A stretch of DNA of 64,000 nt from an uncultured Eubacteriales bacterium. GTDB lineage: Bacteria > Bacillota > Clostridia > Oscillospirales > CAG-272. The translations under genes and the position numbers were made by a program. Positions 9,498 through 18,481 of this stretch are shown here, piece after piece (the stretch's first letter is position 1; each line of letters begins with the position of its first letter). The stretch is taken from NCBI GenBank assembly GCA_905205065.1, contig CAJLCI010000009.1, forward strand, positions 1 to 64,000. The letters run 5' to 3'. The notes beneath the pieces were generated by a model. It saw only the letters and a program-made list of their open reading frames with translations. It made no database searches and had not been told where the DNA came from.

Positions 9498-10169
9498 TCA
9501 GCCGTATATTCGACATACAGCATATTTAGAAAATGCGCCCGATCTGCAGTTAGAAAGCTGTACAGCATCGCGAATAATATCAGGCAGAAATTCATCCCAT
9601 TTAACTTCAAGAATGATAGCTGTATCTCCAGCAGGAACGGTAATGCAATTCGGATTCAGAAAATCTGTACACTGCAATCCAGTACGGATATTATAGTCAA
9701 GCGTTACCCGAACATTTCCGGGCGCAAAAACAAACGGTTCTCTTGTATAATCAACAATAGTTTTCGGCCTTAAACCCTGACTCATTATTTTACTGTAAAG
9801 CTCCTGAATTAAAGGCTCATTACTATCCATCATCCAATTATAGCGGCCGCATACAATCGACTGAGCCTGTTCCGACAATAGTGGAACACTTTCTTTTGAG
9901 CACAATCCGTCGATTTTGCTTTTCTTTTCCAAACGTATAACTGATGTATCGCCATTGTAATAACGAATACGAAATTTTTCCCGTCTATTGACACCGTCAA
10001 TCTTTTCTCTCAGTGCCTTATCCGAAGCATTATCGAAGTATAAACTGCGAATCAGATATTTCCCGCCTATTGCATGAACGTCCCGCTTAGCAACGGCGGA
10101 AAGTCTTTGACGTAAAGCAAGCATATCTCCGCGGCTTATCTCATGCTTCCATTCATGGCGGTATTTCAT
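9498..10169 (-). CDS. VTC-domain protein (polyphosphate polymerase-like)
   Basis: The VTC domain of yeast Vtc4 makes inorganic polyphosphate from ATP inside a basic beta-barrel tunnel. This 223-residue protein is essentially the bare domain. It shows the tunnel pattern of Arg/Lys-rich strands: RHEWKHEI, IRSLYFDN, REKFRIRYYNGD, IRLEKKSKIDG, TIVDYTREPFV, RVTLDYNIRTG and a closing ILEVKWDEFLP. It has no SPX domain. First gene of the VTC-DUF4956-cotH unit, it is likely cytosolic at the membrane. Polyphosphate synthesis is inferred from the fold; bacterial members are little tested. Confidence 0.82.
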   Translation of the reverse strand: MKYRHEWKHEISRGDMLALRQRLSAVAKRDVHAIGGKYLIRSLYFDNASDKALREKIDGVNRREKFRIRYYNGDTSVIRLEKKSKIDGLCSKESVPLLSEQAQSIVCGRYNWMMDSNEPLIQELYSKIMSQGLRPKTIVDYTREPFVFAPGNVRVTLDYNIRTGLQCTDFLNPNCITVPAGDTAIILEVKWDEFLPDIIRDAVQLSNCRSGAFSKYAVCRIYG

Positions 10170-10197
10170 ACTCTCACTCCTTCCTTATTCTACTCGA

Positions 10198-10240
10198 ATA
10201 AAAAACCTCCTGTACTATGATATTATCATTGTACAGGAGG
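10198..10240 (-). terminator. Strong hairpin between sensor kinase and VTC gene
   Basis: Near-perfect inverted repeat at 10206-10240 (CCTCCTGTAC arms) followed on the minus strand by GGTTTTTTATT. It lies between the histidine kinase stop and the VTC ATG and should end the two-component transcript. It is only about 30 bases before the VTC start, so the VTC operon needs read-through or a promoter inside this segment. A 5' leader hairpin masking expression is also possible. Confidence 0.8.
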
Positions 10241-10287
10241 AAGATTGAAGTTTTATTGAAAATGTAAAATCAATTTAAAATTCCGCT

Positions 10288-11535
10288 TTACAAAGAGGGA
10301 ATTTGAATTTTAAATTCTACAAAACCATTATTACAAAAAACTTCAATATGACCTTTATGAGACGTCACAACGGCCTTTGCTATTGCGAGACCAAGACCAT
10401 AATGTTTATCTTCATCGTTTCGGGCAGTATCCACACGATAAAAACGATCAAATATCTTTTCAAGCTGTTCTTCCGGAATTTTATCACCTTTATTTACAAC
10501 AGAAAGCAATGCATACCCATGCTCTCTGCTCAGACTCAAATAAACCGCATTTCCCCCTTTACTATGACGAATTGCATTGTCAAGTAAGATAGATACGAGT
10601 TGTTTTAACTGAACGCTGTTGCCTTCAACCACTATTCCGCTTGTAACATTACTGCTCAATACAAGTCCCTTTTCGAATGCAACACTTTCAAACGGCAATA
10701 TCTCGCCGTCCACTAAATGACTGAAATCAACATGCTCCATATGAGGTACAATATTTTCCGTACGAGCAAGTTCAAGAAGCTGTCCCACCAACAATCCCAT
10801 TCGCTCGTTCTCATACTGAATATTAGCAAGCCATTGATTGTCACCAATTTCTCTCGACAAAAGCTCCGCATTGGCGCTTACAACCGATACAGGAGTTTTA
10901 AGTTCATGCCCCGCATCCGAAATAAACTGTTTCTGCTTTTTGTAACTTACTTCAAGCGGCCTCACAATTTTTCTTGCGATAAATACTGAAAAGACAAAAA
11001 AAACAATCATTGCAATAACGCCGAAAATCAGTGTATAGCGCAACAGAGTGGCAGCGCTTTCATTTATTACGGTGTTGTCCATAAAGGTAACAAGTAAATA
11101 CCCACCCTTGTCCGCTTTGTAAAATACAAGATTGTTTTCTGTTCCGACTTCATTGTCGGAATTAATAATTTTTTGAGCTAATCTCTCCAAATCGTCATCC
11201 GAATATACTGTCGGTGGTTCATTTTTTGTTTCAAGAATCTTTCCGTCATAAGATAGCGCTACCGTGTAAAATGTAGATAACCGGAACATCGGAGATTCAG
11301 CAAAGCCCTGTTCAAATCCGGGATTATTCCCGTTTGGCGCTGGAATATCTGTCGGTATATTGTTTGTTGATTTTGTGAGAACATACATTCCAGAATGCGC
11401 CTTCAGCATCTGCACATTCTGCTTTGACATTTCAAAATAACTGGAAATATAAATTATACCGAGTGTTCCAACCCACAAAAGCACAAGAATCGACATAATG
11501 GCTGTAACGATTTTTCGTCTTGATTTCTTAAACAC
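10288..11535 (-). CDS. Sensor histidine kinase
   Basis: A 415-residue membrane sensor with two membrane helices (about 11-32 and 163-187) and an extracytoplasmic loop of about 130 residues without a domain I recognise. The HisKA phospho-acceptor is H210 in FISDAGHELKTPVSV. A HATPase domain follows, with N-box DNAIRHS, G1 (FDRFYRVD region) and G2 GLGLAIAK. The start overlaps the response-regulator stop by 8 bases. The pair lies directly upstream of the VTC-DUF4956-cotH genes and is a candidate regulator of them. The signal is unknown. Confidence 0.92.
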   Translation of the reverse strand: MFKKSRRKIVTAIMSILVLLWVGTLGIIYISSYFEMSKQNVQMLKAHSGMYVLTKSTNNIPTDIPAPNGNNPGFEQGFAESPMFRLSTFYTVALSYDGKILETKNEPPTVYSDDDLERLAQKIINSDNEVGTENNLVFYKADKGGYLLVTFMDNTVINESAATLLRYTLIFGVIAMIVFFVFSVFIARKIVRPLEVSYKKQKQFISDAGHELKTPVSVVSANAELLSREIGDNQWLANIQYENERMGLLVGQLLELARTENIVPHMEHVDFSHLVDGEILPFESVAFEKGLVLSSNVTSGIVVEGNSVQLKQLVSILLDNAIRHSKGGNAVYLSLSREHGYALLSVVNKGDKIPEEQLEKIFDRFYRVDTARNDEDKHYGLGLAIAKAVVTSHKGHIEVFCNNGFVEFKIQIPSL

Positions 11536-12211
11536 CGCTGCACCTCAGCTCATAACCGATTCCTCTGACAGCCTTTATCTCGGTCTCCGCCCCAATAAAT
11601 GTCAGCTTTTTGCGTGTAAATGACATGTATACCTCAACATTATTATACTCTGCTTCGCTCTCATACCCCCAAATTTTAACAGCAAGCTGCTCGCGTGTAA
11701 GAATCTGCCCGCGGTTTGCTATAAGATATTCGAGAATACGGTACTCCTTTTCGCTGAGTCTTACACTCTGTTCATTCTCTGTACATGATAATGTAAGCGT
11801 ATTTGTATCAAGCATAATATCTCCGTAAGTCAAAGTATCGTCAGTCATGCCAAACTTACGCCGGCCAAGCGCTCTAAGTCTTGCAAGCAATTCCCGTGTC
11901 ATAAAAGGCTTGGTTAAATAATCGTCCGCGCCGCTGTCAAGCCCAGTGACTTTATCGTCAAGTTCTGCCTTAGCTGTAAGCATTAAAATCGGTGTTGTAA
12001 TTCCCCGGTTACGAGCTTTCTTTGCAATTTCATATCCGTTCAATTCTGGAAGCATAACGTCCAAAATTATAATATCATAAATATTGCTCTCAACAGCGGC
12101 AAGACCGTCAATACCATTTAGATAATGGTCAACTTCATACTTTTCAAGCCGCAGGATTTCGCAAAGCGCCTGTGCCATCCGTTTCTCATCTTCAACAAGC
12201 AAAATTCGCAT
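11528..12211 (-). CDS. OmpR/PhoB-family response regulator
   Basis: The 227-residue protein has a receiver domain (1-118) with the acidic pocket E7/D8, phospho-acceptor D51 in IIILDVMLPELNGYE, T in MLTAKAE and K in YLTKPF. A C-terminal winged helix (about 130-225) carries VRLSEKEYRILEYL and the RGIGYEL end typical of the family. It starts 21 bases after trpF, so it may be partly expressed from the trp transcript. It is translationally coupled with the downstream histidine kinase. Confidence 0.94.
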   Translation of the reverse strand: MRILLVEDEKRMAQALCEILRLEKYEVDHYLNGIDGLAAVESNIYDIIILDVMLPELNGYEIAKKARNRGITTPILMLTAKAELDDKVTGLDSGADDYLTKPFMTRELLARLRALGRRKFGMTDDTLTYGDIMLDTNTLTLSCTENEQSVRLSEKEYRILEYLIANRGQILTREQLAVKIWGYESEAEYNNVEVYMSFTRKKLTFIGAETEIKAVRGIGYELRCSGV

Positions 12212-12232
12212 AAGACCTTCCCCGATTATGCA

Positions 12233-12844
12233 CTATTCTATTATATTTTCTCTGACCGCTTCAATCAAAAACTTCATTTTACTAAAATCTTTGAAACCGT
12301 TAGTTTCAGCACCGGAACTAACATCGACTGCATAGGGCCTGAAGCTGCGAACTGCATCTTTTATGTTAATTGAATTCAGTCCTCCGGCGAGAAAATACGG
12401 ACGTTTTATTTTTGAAAGAAAGCTCCAGTCAAATGACTTTCCAGTACCTCCGTTCCCGTTGTCAAGAAGAATATAATCCGCACACAACCGCTCAGCCTCT
12501 GCAGCATCGCGTTCTCCGCTTACTGAAAAAGCCTTTATAATCGGAATACGGCAGCAAGAACGCAAAGCTTCAATATAATTGTTATTTTCTGTCCCATGTA
12601 ACTGAGCATAGTCAATAACTCCGTTGTCATACAATCTGCAGATAAGTTCCGGTGACTCGTTTACAAAAACCCCTACAGATTTTATTCTCATATCCAACGC
12701 ATTTTTTAATTCCTGTGCTTTTTCCGCATTTACATATTTTTTGCTTTGGGAGAAAAAAACAAATCCTATAAAATCGGGCATAAGCATATTTGCATATTCA
12801 ATATCACACTCTCTTGAAAGCCCACATATTTTTATTTTTGTCAT
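12233..12844 (-). CDS. trpF: Phosphoribosylanthranilate isomerase
   Basis: TrpF isomerises phosphoribosylanthranilate to CdRP, step 3 of the tryptophan branch. The 203-residue protein starts MTKIKICGLSRECDIEYAN, with the catalytic cysteine in KICGL, and has the VGVFVNES, YAQLHGTEN and FLAGGLN motifs, where the last binds phosphate. DVSSGAETNGFKDFSKM is the expected C-terminal signature. The ATG at 12844 is chosen over a GTG nine codons upstream; GAAAGG lies 13 bases before it. It is last of five trp genes. trpB and trpA are missing after it and a two-component system follows instead. Confidence 0.94.
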   Translation of the reverse strand: MTKIKICGLSRECDIEYANMLMPDFIGFVFFSQSKKYVNAEKAQELKNALDMRIKSVGVFVNESPELICRLYDNGVIDYAQLHGTENNNYIEALRSCCRIPIIKAFSVSGERDAAEAERLCADYILLDNGNGGTGKSFDWSFLSKIKRPYFLAGGLNSINIKDAVRSFRPYAVDVSSGAETNGFKDFSKMKFLIEAVRENIIE

Positions 12845-12945
12845 CTGGCCGACCGTACCTTTCGCACACACTTTAAGAATCTATTTCAAAGATTATATCC
12901 TGACTTTAAATGTATTCCTTTAAAAAATTTTTTCTATACGATATT

Positions 12946-13734
12946 TTATCTACGTCCTGAAAGTGAGTCAAGCACAGCTCTTTTATTGTCGGCACGCATC
13001 AATGCTTCACCTATCAAAACCGCATCCACGTCGCTTTCTGTCAGTTTTATTATATCCGAGCGATTCCTAATCCCACTCTCCGCAACAAAAATAATATCAT
13101 TGGGAACAAGGCGCCGAAGTCTAAGACAGTTGTCAAAATCTACTGTAAAGGTTTTAAGATTCCTGTTATTTACACCTATAATACGCGCCCCGGCACGAAG
13201 CGCCGAGTATATTTCATCCTCGTCGTGAGCCTCCACCAACGCTGATATACCAAGTGCGTCACAAATCCCGATATATTCTTTTAAAGTTTTATAGTCCAGC
13301 AGTGAACATATAAGCAAAACAGCGGACGCACCAAGAAGCTTTGCCTGATATATCATATATTCGTCAACTGTAAAATCCTTTCGGAGACACGGAACAGAAA
13401 CCGTTTCAGCGATTTCCGAAAGGAATCTGTCCTGACCTAAAAACCACCTGGGCTCAGTAAGGACAGATATACATGAAGCCCCGGAAGCCTCATAATCCTT
13501 TGCAATTTGCAGGTAATTAAACTCAGAAGATATCAGTCCTTTTGACGGAGATGCCTTTTTACATTCGCAGATAAAGGACATTTCGCTTGAGGAAAGCGCC
13601 CTTTCAAAAGGAAAACCACTACTATTTCCCATCATAAGAGCGCGCTGCTTAATTTCAGAAAGCGGGAGTGATTTTTTTTCAATCGCAATTCTTTCTGCGG
13701 TATATGCTGCAATCTCATCAAGAATTGTACTCAT
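12946..13734 (-). CDS. trpC: Indole-3-glycerol phosphate synthase
   Basis: TrpC cyclises CdRP to indole-3-glycerol phosphate. The 262-residue barrel shows ECKKASPSKGLI with the catalytic lysine, CLRKDFTVDEYMIYQAKLLGASAVLLI, and GVNNRNLKTF followed by VAESGIR. The length is normal for a monofunctional enzyme. About 295 bases separate it from trpD upstream, unusually long for this operon. AGAAAGGAAGTC lies near its ATG. Confidence 0.95.
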   Translation of the reverse strand: MSTILDEIAAYTAERIAIEKKSLPLSEIKQRALMMGNSSGFPFERALSSSEMSFICECKKASPSKGLISSEFNYLQIAKDYEASGASCISVLTEPRWFLGQDRFLSEIAETVSVPCLRKDFTVDEYMIYQAKLLGASAVLLICSLLDYKTLKEYIGICDALGISALVEAHDEDEIYSALRAGARIIGVNNRNLKTFTVDFDNCLRLRRLVPNDIIFVAESGIRNRSDIIKLTESDVDAVLIGEALMRADNKRAVLDSLSGRR

Positions 13735-14029
13735 ATTATTTATTATTAACCGTCTTTTTCTGTTAAGACTTCCTTTCTATAAAATCAGTATAAACCTTAA
13801 TAACATTAAATTTCTTAACCGCTTTATCCTTCGTCAGCTTTTAAAATGCGCGGCTAAGAATATACACACCGGATACTAAAAAATCAGTTATGCAGGCGAA
13901 ATAAGTTACGGCTTATTTTTAAGCGTCATGGTCCTCCAGCCGTGCAATGTTTAGCAACATTCCTTCAGCTGTAATTAATTAAAAGTATAATGTCACCAAG
14001 CATCCATAAATAAGTTCGGTATTTCCGTT
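13735..14029 (-). other. Long trpD-trpC intergenic spacer
   Basis: This 295-base stretch lies inside the trp operon, where neighbouring gaps are 75-100 bases. I see no coding frame and no T-tract terminator. A small hairpin (TAAG-CCGTAA-CTTA) sits near 13903-13920. It could hold an RNA processing site or an internal promoter; nothing decides this from sequence alone. Confidence 0.4.
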
Positions 14030-15043
14030 TTAGTTGGACTCTGCGATAAAAGCGTCAAGTGTTTTAAGAGCCGCACCGGAATCAATCTGAACAGCTGCAA
14101 GCTCAGTACCTTCTTTAATAGACTTCGCTTTGCCGGAAATATAAAGCGCAGCTCCGGCATTGATGAGTACGGAATCTCTTTTTGCTCCTTTTGTTCCGCA
14201 AAGTATATTTCTTGTAATATCGGCATTTTCAGCCGGAGTACCGCCTGTCAGTTCTGATTTTTCACATCTATTAAATCCAAAATCTTCGGGAGTAAGGATA
14301 TAGCTATAATAATTGCCGCTGTTCAGCTCGCATACGGTTGTAGGCGCACTCATTGAAATTTCATCAAGTTTATCTTGGCCATAAACAACCATTCCGCGTT
14401 TTACTCCCAAGCTGTTAAGCACTCTTGCCAACGGCTCAACAAGCGATTCATCATACACACCGAGAAGCTGCATTTCAGGAGAGGCAGGATTCGTCAGAGG
14501 ACCGAGAATATTGAATACTGTACGAATACCAAGTTCTTTACGTATAGCTCCAACATATTTCATCGACGTGTGATACTTCTGTGCAAAGAAGAAACATATC
14601 CCTACTTCGTCAAGCAGGGAAACACACGTTTTTGGCTCCTGGTTTATATTAACCCCCAAAGCCTCAAAACAATCCGCAGTACCGCATTTTGACGAAGCAG
14701 CCCTGTTTCCATGCTTTGCAACCTTGACACCTGCGGAAGCTGTTACTAAAGCTGCCGTTGTCGATATATTAAAGCTTTGAGCTCCGTCTCCTCCGGTACC
14801 TACAATTTCGAGTACAGAAAAATCATGCTCAACTTTTTCTGCGTGCTCTCTCATTGCCGCTGCACAGCCGGAAATTTCGTCTATAGTTTCCGCCTTTGTA
14901 CTTTTTGTAGACAAGGCCGCAAGAAACGCCGCATTTTGAATTGCCGACGTCTCTCCGTCCATTATTTCATTCATTACCGAATATGCTTCTTCATAAGAAA
15001 GATCCTGTTTATCAACAATTTTTTCTATAGCTTCTTTAATCAT
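14030..15043 (-). CDS. trpD: Anthranilate phosphoribosyltransferase
   Basis: TrpD transfers phosphoribose from PRPP to anthranilate. From MIKEAIEKIVDKQDLSYEEAY the protein has 337 residues, the family norm. The PRPP/magnesium loop GTGGDGAQSFNISTTAAL is intact, as are KHGNRAASSKCG and the DE motif (KLDEISMSAPT). A longer in-frame start would add 24 residues; AGAAAGG upstream of 15043 favours the shorter form. It lies between trpG and trpC. Confidence 0.95.
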   Translation of the reverse strand: MIKEAIEKIVDKQDLSYEEAYSVMNEIMDGETSAIQNAAFLAALSTKSTKAETIDEISGCAAAMREHAEKVEHDFSVLEIVGTGGDGAQSFNISTTAALVTASAGVKVAKHGNRAASSKCGTADCFEALGVNINQEPKTCVSLLDEVGICFFFAQKYHTSMKYVGAIRKELGIRTVFNILGPLTNPASPEMQLLGVYDESLVEPLARVLNSLGVKRGMVVYGQDKLDEISMSAPTTVCELNSGNYYSYILTPEDFGFNRCEKSELTGGTPAENADITRNILCGTKGAKRDSVLINAGAALYISGKAKSIKEGTELAAVQIDSGAALKTLDAFIAESN

Positions 15044-15119
15044 TTTGTTACCATACCTTTCTATATATTTAAAATTAAACAAACTATAAATATACCTAAA
15101 TACAGTCCGGCCCATAGAT

Positions 15120-15698
15120 TTATATTTTCTTTGAAATTCTTACAAAATTACTTAGAATTTTTGTTCCTTCAGGCGTCAAAATAGATTCAGGATGAAACTG
15201 CAGTCCGTAAATGTCATATTTAATATGCCGTACAGCCATTATTTCTCCATCTTCAGTTTCGGCAACCGATTTCAGACACGCCGGAAGCGATTCCCTAACT
15301 ACGGCAAGGGAATGATACCTTGCAACAGAGATCTCATGCGGACAGCCCGAAAAGACCGGACAGGTAGTATCCAAAACAGCCAGTGACGCTTTTCCGTGCA
15401 TAAGTTTTTTCGCATAAGATACTGTTGCGCCAAATGAGGCACAAATCGCCTGATGTCCAAGACACACTCCAAGAATCGGAATCCGTCCTCCAAGCTTTTT
15501 AACAGTATCAACACAAATACCGGCGTCCTCAGGCCGTCCGGGACCCGGAGAAATAATAACCGCTTCAGGGGTCATTTCTCCGAGCTGTTCAGGAGTAAAC
15601 TCGTCATTCCGTACTACCTTTATCTCAGGCTCAATCGATCCGATGAGCTGATACAAATTGTAAGAAAAACTGTCGTAATTGTCTATCAATATAATCAT
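15120..15698 (-). CDS. trpG: Anthranilate synthase glutamine amidotransferase component
   Basis: TrpG hydrolyses glutamine and passes ammonia to TrpE. The class I amidotransferase triad is visible: C79 in GVCLGHQAI, and H and E in LQFHPESILTPEG. SPGPGRPEDAG and the oxyanion loop are standard. The 192-residue length fits a stand-alone TrpG/PabA. The protein may also serve p-aminobenzoate synthesis, as in bacteria with one amphibolic subunit; no separate pabA is seen here. Confidence 0.94.
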   Translation of the reverse strand: MIILIDNYDSFSYNLYQLIGSIEPEIKVVRNDEFTPEQLGEMTPEAVIISPGPGRPEDAGICVDTVKKLGGRIPILGVCLGHQAICASFGATVSYAKKLMHGKASLAVLDTTCPVFSGCPHEISVARYHSLAVVRESLPACLKSVAETEDGEIMAVRHIKYDIYGLQFHPESILTPEGTKILSNFVRISKKI

Positions 15699-15777
15699 AA
15701 CAGTAAAAATACCTTTCCCGCATTCGCCTTCAGCAAATACGAAAACTCACATACAAATATTAATCTTAGAAATTTTT

Positions 15778-17241
15778 TTAAATATTTTCTTCCTGCGCGG
15801 TTTTAATCGCCTTAACAACCGCTGCCGCTTTATTGATACACTCCGTATACTCGTTCTCCAGTACTGAGTCGTAAACAATTCCGGCTCCGCTTCTGACAAA
15901 AACTTTTCCGTTTTTCTTGTACACAATCCGAATTGCAATACAGGTATCCAGGTTTCCGGTAAAATCAAGATAGCCGATAGCTCCGCCGTATATTCCGCGC
16001 TTATTGTTTTCCAAATCATTTATAAGCTGGCATGCTCTGATTTTAGGAGCGCCGGAAAGAGTCCCGGCAGGAAGCACTGCGTCAACTGCATCAATTGCCG
16101 TACGATTATCGGCTATTTCTCCCCTTACTGTAGATCCGATGTGCATTACATGTGAAAACCGCTCTATACAATGATATTTTTCAACGCTTACACTTCCAAA
16201 ACGGCTGATCTTCCCAAGATCATTTCTTCCGAGGTCAACAAGCATATTGTGTTCCGCAAGTTCCTTTTCATCGGAAAGCAGTGATTTTTCAAGGTACAAA
16301 TCCTCCTCCAGCGTTTTTCCTCTCGGCCTCGTCCCTGCAAGAGGAAACGTATGAAGAATACCATCTTCAAGCCTGACAAGCGTTTCAGGAGACGCCCCTG
16401 CGACCTCCATATCAGAGCTGGAAAAGTAAAACATATACGGAGACGGATTTAGCGTACGCAAAATACGGTACGCTCCAAGCAATGAGCCTTCAAAATCTGC
16501 TTCCAGCCTGTTTGACAAAACAATCTGAAAAATATCTCCTTCTTTAATATGATGCTTTGCCTTGTTCACCATTTCACAATATTCTTCACGCGTAAAAAGC
16601 GGTGTAAAATCCGACTTCATTATTCCCGGAATATATTCTTTTGGAGCTCCGTGCATTATAAGAGACGCCATGTTTTCAAGCTCCATTAATGCACGGTTAT
16701 ATTCTGCAGAATAATTATCAAGCGATATATTTACAATTAAAATTATTTTCTGCCTGAAATTATCAAATGCAATAACCTTATCAAAAAGCATCAAATCAGC
16801 ATCTTTAAAACCTTCTGTGTCCTCAGCGTCCAATCTCAGAGACGGCTCGGAATATTTCAGGTAATCATATGAAAAATATCCAACAAGTCCCCCGGTAAAC
16901 GAAGGAAGTCCTTTGATTTTTGGACTTTTATACTCGCTGAGAACCTGCATAATATATTTACCGGGGCTATCAGTGTCAAAACTGAGAGATCCAATTTTCA
17001 TATGTCCGTCCAAACATGTAATCTCAAGCTTAGGATCATAGCCTAAAAACGTATATCTGCCCCACTGTTCATTTCCGGCGACAGATTCAAGCATATAGCA
17101 ATGTCCCGAAACATTCTGTAAAATACGTAATACCTCAATAGGAGTCTTAATATCGGACAGAATTTCCATACTTACTGGCACAGTCTTATATTTTCCGCTG
17201 AGAGCGTATTCTTTTATTTGGTTTAAATCCGGCGTAATCAT
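15778..17241 (-). CDS. trpE: Anthranilate synthase component I
   Basis: TrpE makes anthranilate from chorismate and ammonia. The 487-residue protein has the chorismate-binding C-terminal half with VGASPETLVRLEDG-like AGASPETLV, FPLAGTRPRG, LVDLGRNDLGKI, LPAGTLSGAPKIRA and GGAIGYLDFTGNLDTCIAIR. The N-terminal LES-type tryptophan feedback element appears as CYMLESVAG. MITPDLNQ at 17241 is chosen because GGAAAGAGAGGAAAC precedes it and an upstream start would read into the T-box terminator. It is first gene of trpEGDCF. Confidence 0.95.
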   Translation of the reverse strand: MITPDLNQIKEYALSGKYKTVPVSMEILSDIKTPIEVLRILQNVSGHCYMLESVAGNEQWGRYTFLGYDPKLEITCLDGHMKIGSLSFDTDSPGKYIMQVLSEYKSPKIKGLPSFTGGLVGYFSYDYLKYSEPSLRLDAEDTEGFKDADLMLFDKVIAFDNFRQKIILIVNISLDNYSAEYNRALMELENMASLIMHGAPKEYIPGIMKSDFTPLFTREEYCEMVNKAKHHIKEGDIFQIVLSNRLEADFEGSLLGAYRILRTLNPSPYMFYFSSSDMEVAGASPETLVRLEDGILHTFPLAGTRPRGKTLEEDLYLEKSLLSDEKELAEHNMLVDLGRNDLGKISRFGSVSVEKYHCIERFSHVMHIGSTVRGEIADNRTAIDAVDAVLPAGTLSGAPKIRACQLINDLENNKRGIYGGAIGYLDFTGNLDTCIAIRIVYKKNGKVFVRSGAGIVYDSVLENEYTECINKAAAVVKAIKTAQEENI

Positions 17242-17265
17242 TTTGTTTCCTCTCTTTCCGCCAGA

Positions 17266-17552
17266 AAACAAAAAAGTCCCTGACAGAATTTTAAAATCTG
17301 TCAAGGACGAATAAATTCTTATCCGCGGTGCCACCTTGATTTTATGGCAAAAACCATACTCTCAACAGGATACAATAATATCCCTGACAACTAACGTGTG
17401 CCATACGTTGCAGATACTCGAAGCAAGAGCTTCTTTGACTACACCCTCTGCGGTCCATTTGACGACTTGTTTTTCACCTGATTCTCAGCATCACAGGCTC
17501 TCTGTGGAAGCATCATCATCTTTATCTCCGCTTCAACGGTTTAATTAAATAT
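17266..17552 (-). promoter_or_regulatory. T-box leader for tryptophan operon
   Basis: The minus strand carries the T-box core GGTGGCACCGCGG (17323-17335), which base-pairs with the uncharged tRNA acceptor end. Upstream is a stem I with an AGAGAGCC / GCTGAGAA-type apical region. The specifier is TGG at 17455-17457, followed by ACC, in the context CAAATGGACCGC; this reads tryptophan codons and predicts sensing of tRNA-Trp. A terminator hairpin (GTCC-TGACAGA arms, 17276-17307) ends in a T-run at 17266-17275. Uncharged tRNA-Trp should favour the antiterminator and trpE transcription. Confidence 0.95.
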
Positions 17553-17558
17553 ATTTTT

Positions 17559-17587
17559 ATTTTACTACCATTAGTTTTGTTTGTCAA
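17559..17587 (-). promoter_or_regulatory. trp operon promoter
   Basis: On the minus strand TTGACA (17582-17587) and TAAAAT (17559-17564) are separated by exactly 17 bases. The predicted start lies at about 17552, at the 5' end of the T-box leader. Confidence 0.8.
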
Positions 17588-17802
17588 TAGCTTTTTTTAT
17601 TTTTTCAAAAAATTTTGTTTTCGGTTTTTATAAATAAAAACATTTTTAGGGACTATCACTTTTGCTATAAAAATTTCGTATGAAGAGAAGCTTCCATTAT
17701 ATTGAAGTTTGTCTATTATAAATTAAAAAATCGCTTGTCATTTCTTTTATAAATAACACCGAATTTCCGGACAGACAATTTATGCTTTGTAAATTTAAAG
17801 AT

Positions 17803-18474
17803 TTATTTCTTATTTGACAATTTATAGCTGTTATCTATTAACTCAAATATGTCATTTATACCAACAGAGCCGTCAAGCTTTATAGTTATCCAATGCTTTT
17901 TATTCATGTGATAACCTGCAAAATATTTCTTATTATCAATCATCCTTTCTACTTTTTCCGGCTCTAATAATAAATCAATAATCTCAATATCTCCCTTTTC
18001 TGAAATTCCTATTTTGGATTTATCAACTACAAGCAGTGCTCCATACCATTTGTTATTATTTTTGTTTCTCCAAATTGCGTTGCGGGGAAATTTATCCCAC
18101 AAATATTCTAAATCATCATTATATTTTTGTTTTATGTATTCGATAATTAAGTTAGCATATTGACTTTTAAATATATATTTGGAACAACAGGTAATTTTAA
18201 TTTTTTCAATAATGTTATCATATTCTTCTCTTATCCTGCCTATGAATTTTCCTTTGCTACCGGCAATATAGTATAGCGTCAATTTTTCATTCTCAGAAAG
18301 ATCTACAACATCAGAGCGGACAATATTATTCTTATCTATCTTTATAATTAAAGAAAATTGATTATCCATTATTTTAGTTTCATATATGTAATAATCATTT
18401 TCCTTAACAAATCCTAATTGCTGTAATTTTTTAAAATCTATTTTTAAATTTTTGAATATAATTTTATCTTCCAT
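17803..18474 (-). CDS. MmcQ/YjbR family protein with N-terminal extension
   Basis: The C-terminal half (about 115-220) matches the YjbR/CyaY-like fold: FPRNAIWRNKNNNKWYGALLVV, ISEKGDIEIIDLLLEPEKV and GYHMNKKHWITIKLDGSV. The family is often annotated as DNA-binding, but its cellular job is not settled. The N-terminal about 110 residues form an extension seen in some Firmicutes members. Codons are far more A/T-rich than in the neighbouring biosynthetic genes. It follows the GNAT gene with only 7 bases between them, so the two are probably co-transcribed and may have arrived together. Confidence 0.75.
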   Translation of the reverse strand: MEDKIIFKNLKIDFKKLQQLGFVKENDYYIYETKIMDNQFSLIIKIDKNNIVRSDVVDLSENEKLTLYYIAGSKGKFIGRIREEYDNIIEKIKITCCSKYIFKSQYANLIIEYIKQKYNDDLEYLWDKFPRNAIWRNKNNNKWYGALLVVDKSKIGISEKGDIEIIDLLLEPEKVERMIDNKKYFAGYHMNKKHWITIKLDGSVGINDIFELIDNSYKLSNKK

Positions 18475-18481
18475 GCTAACT

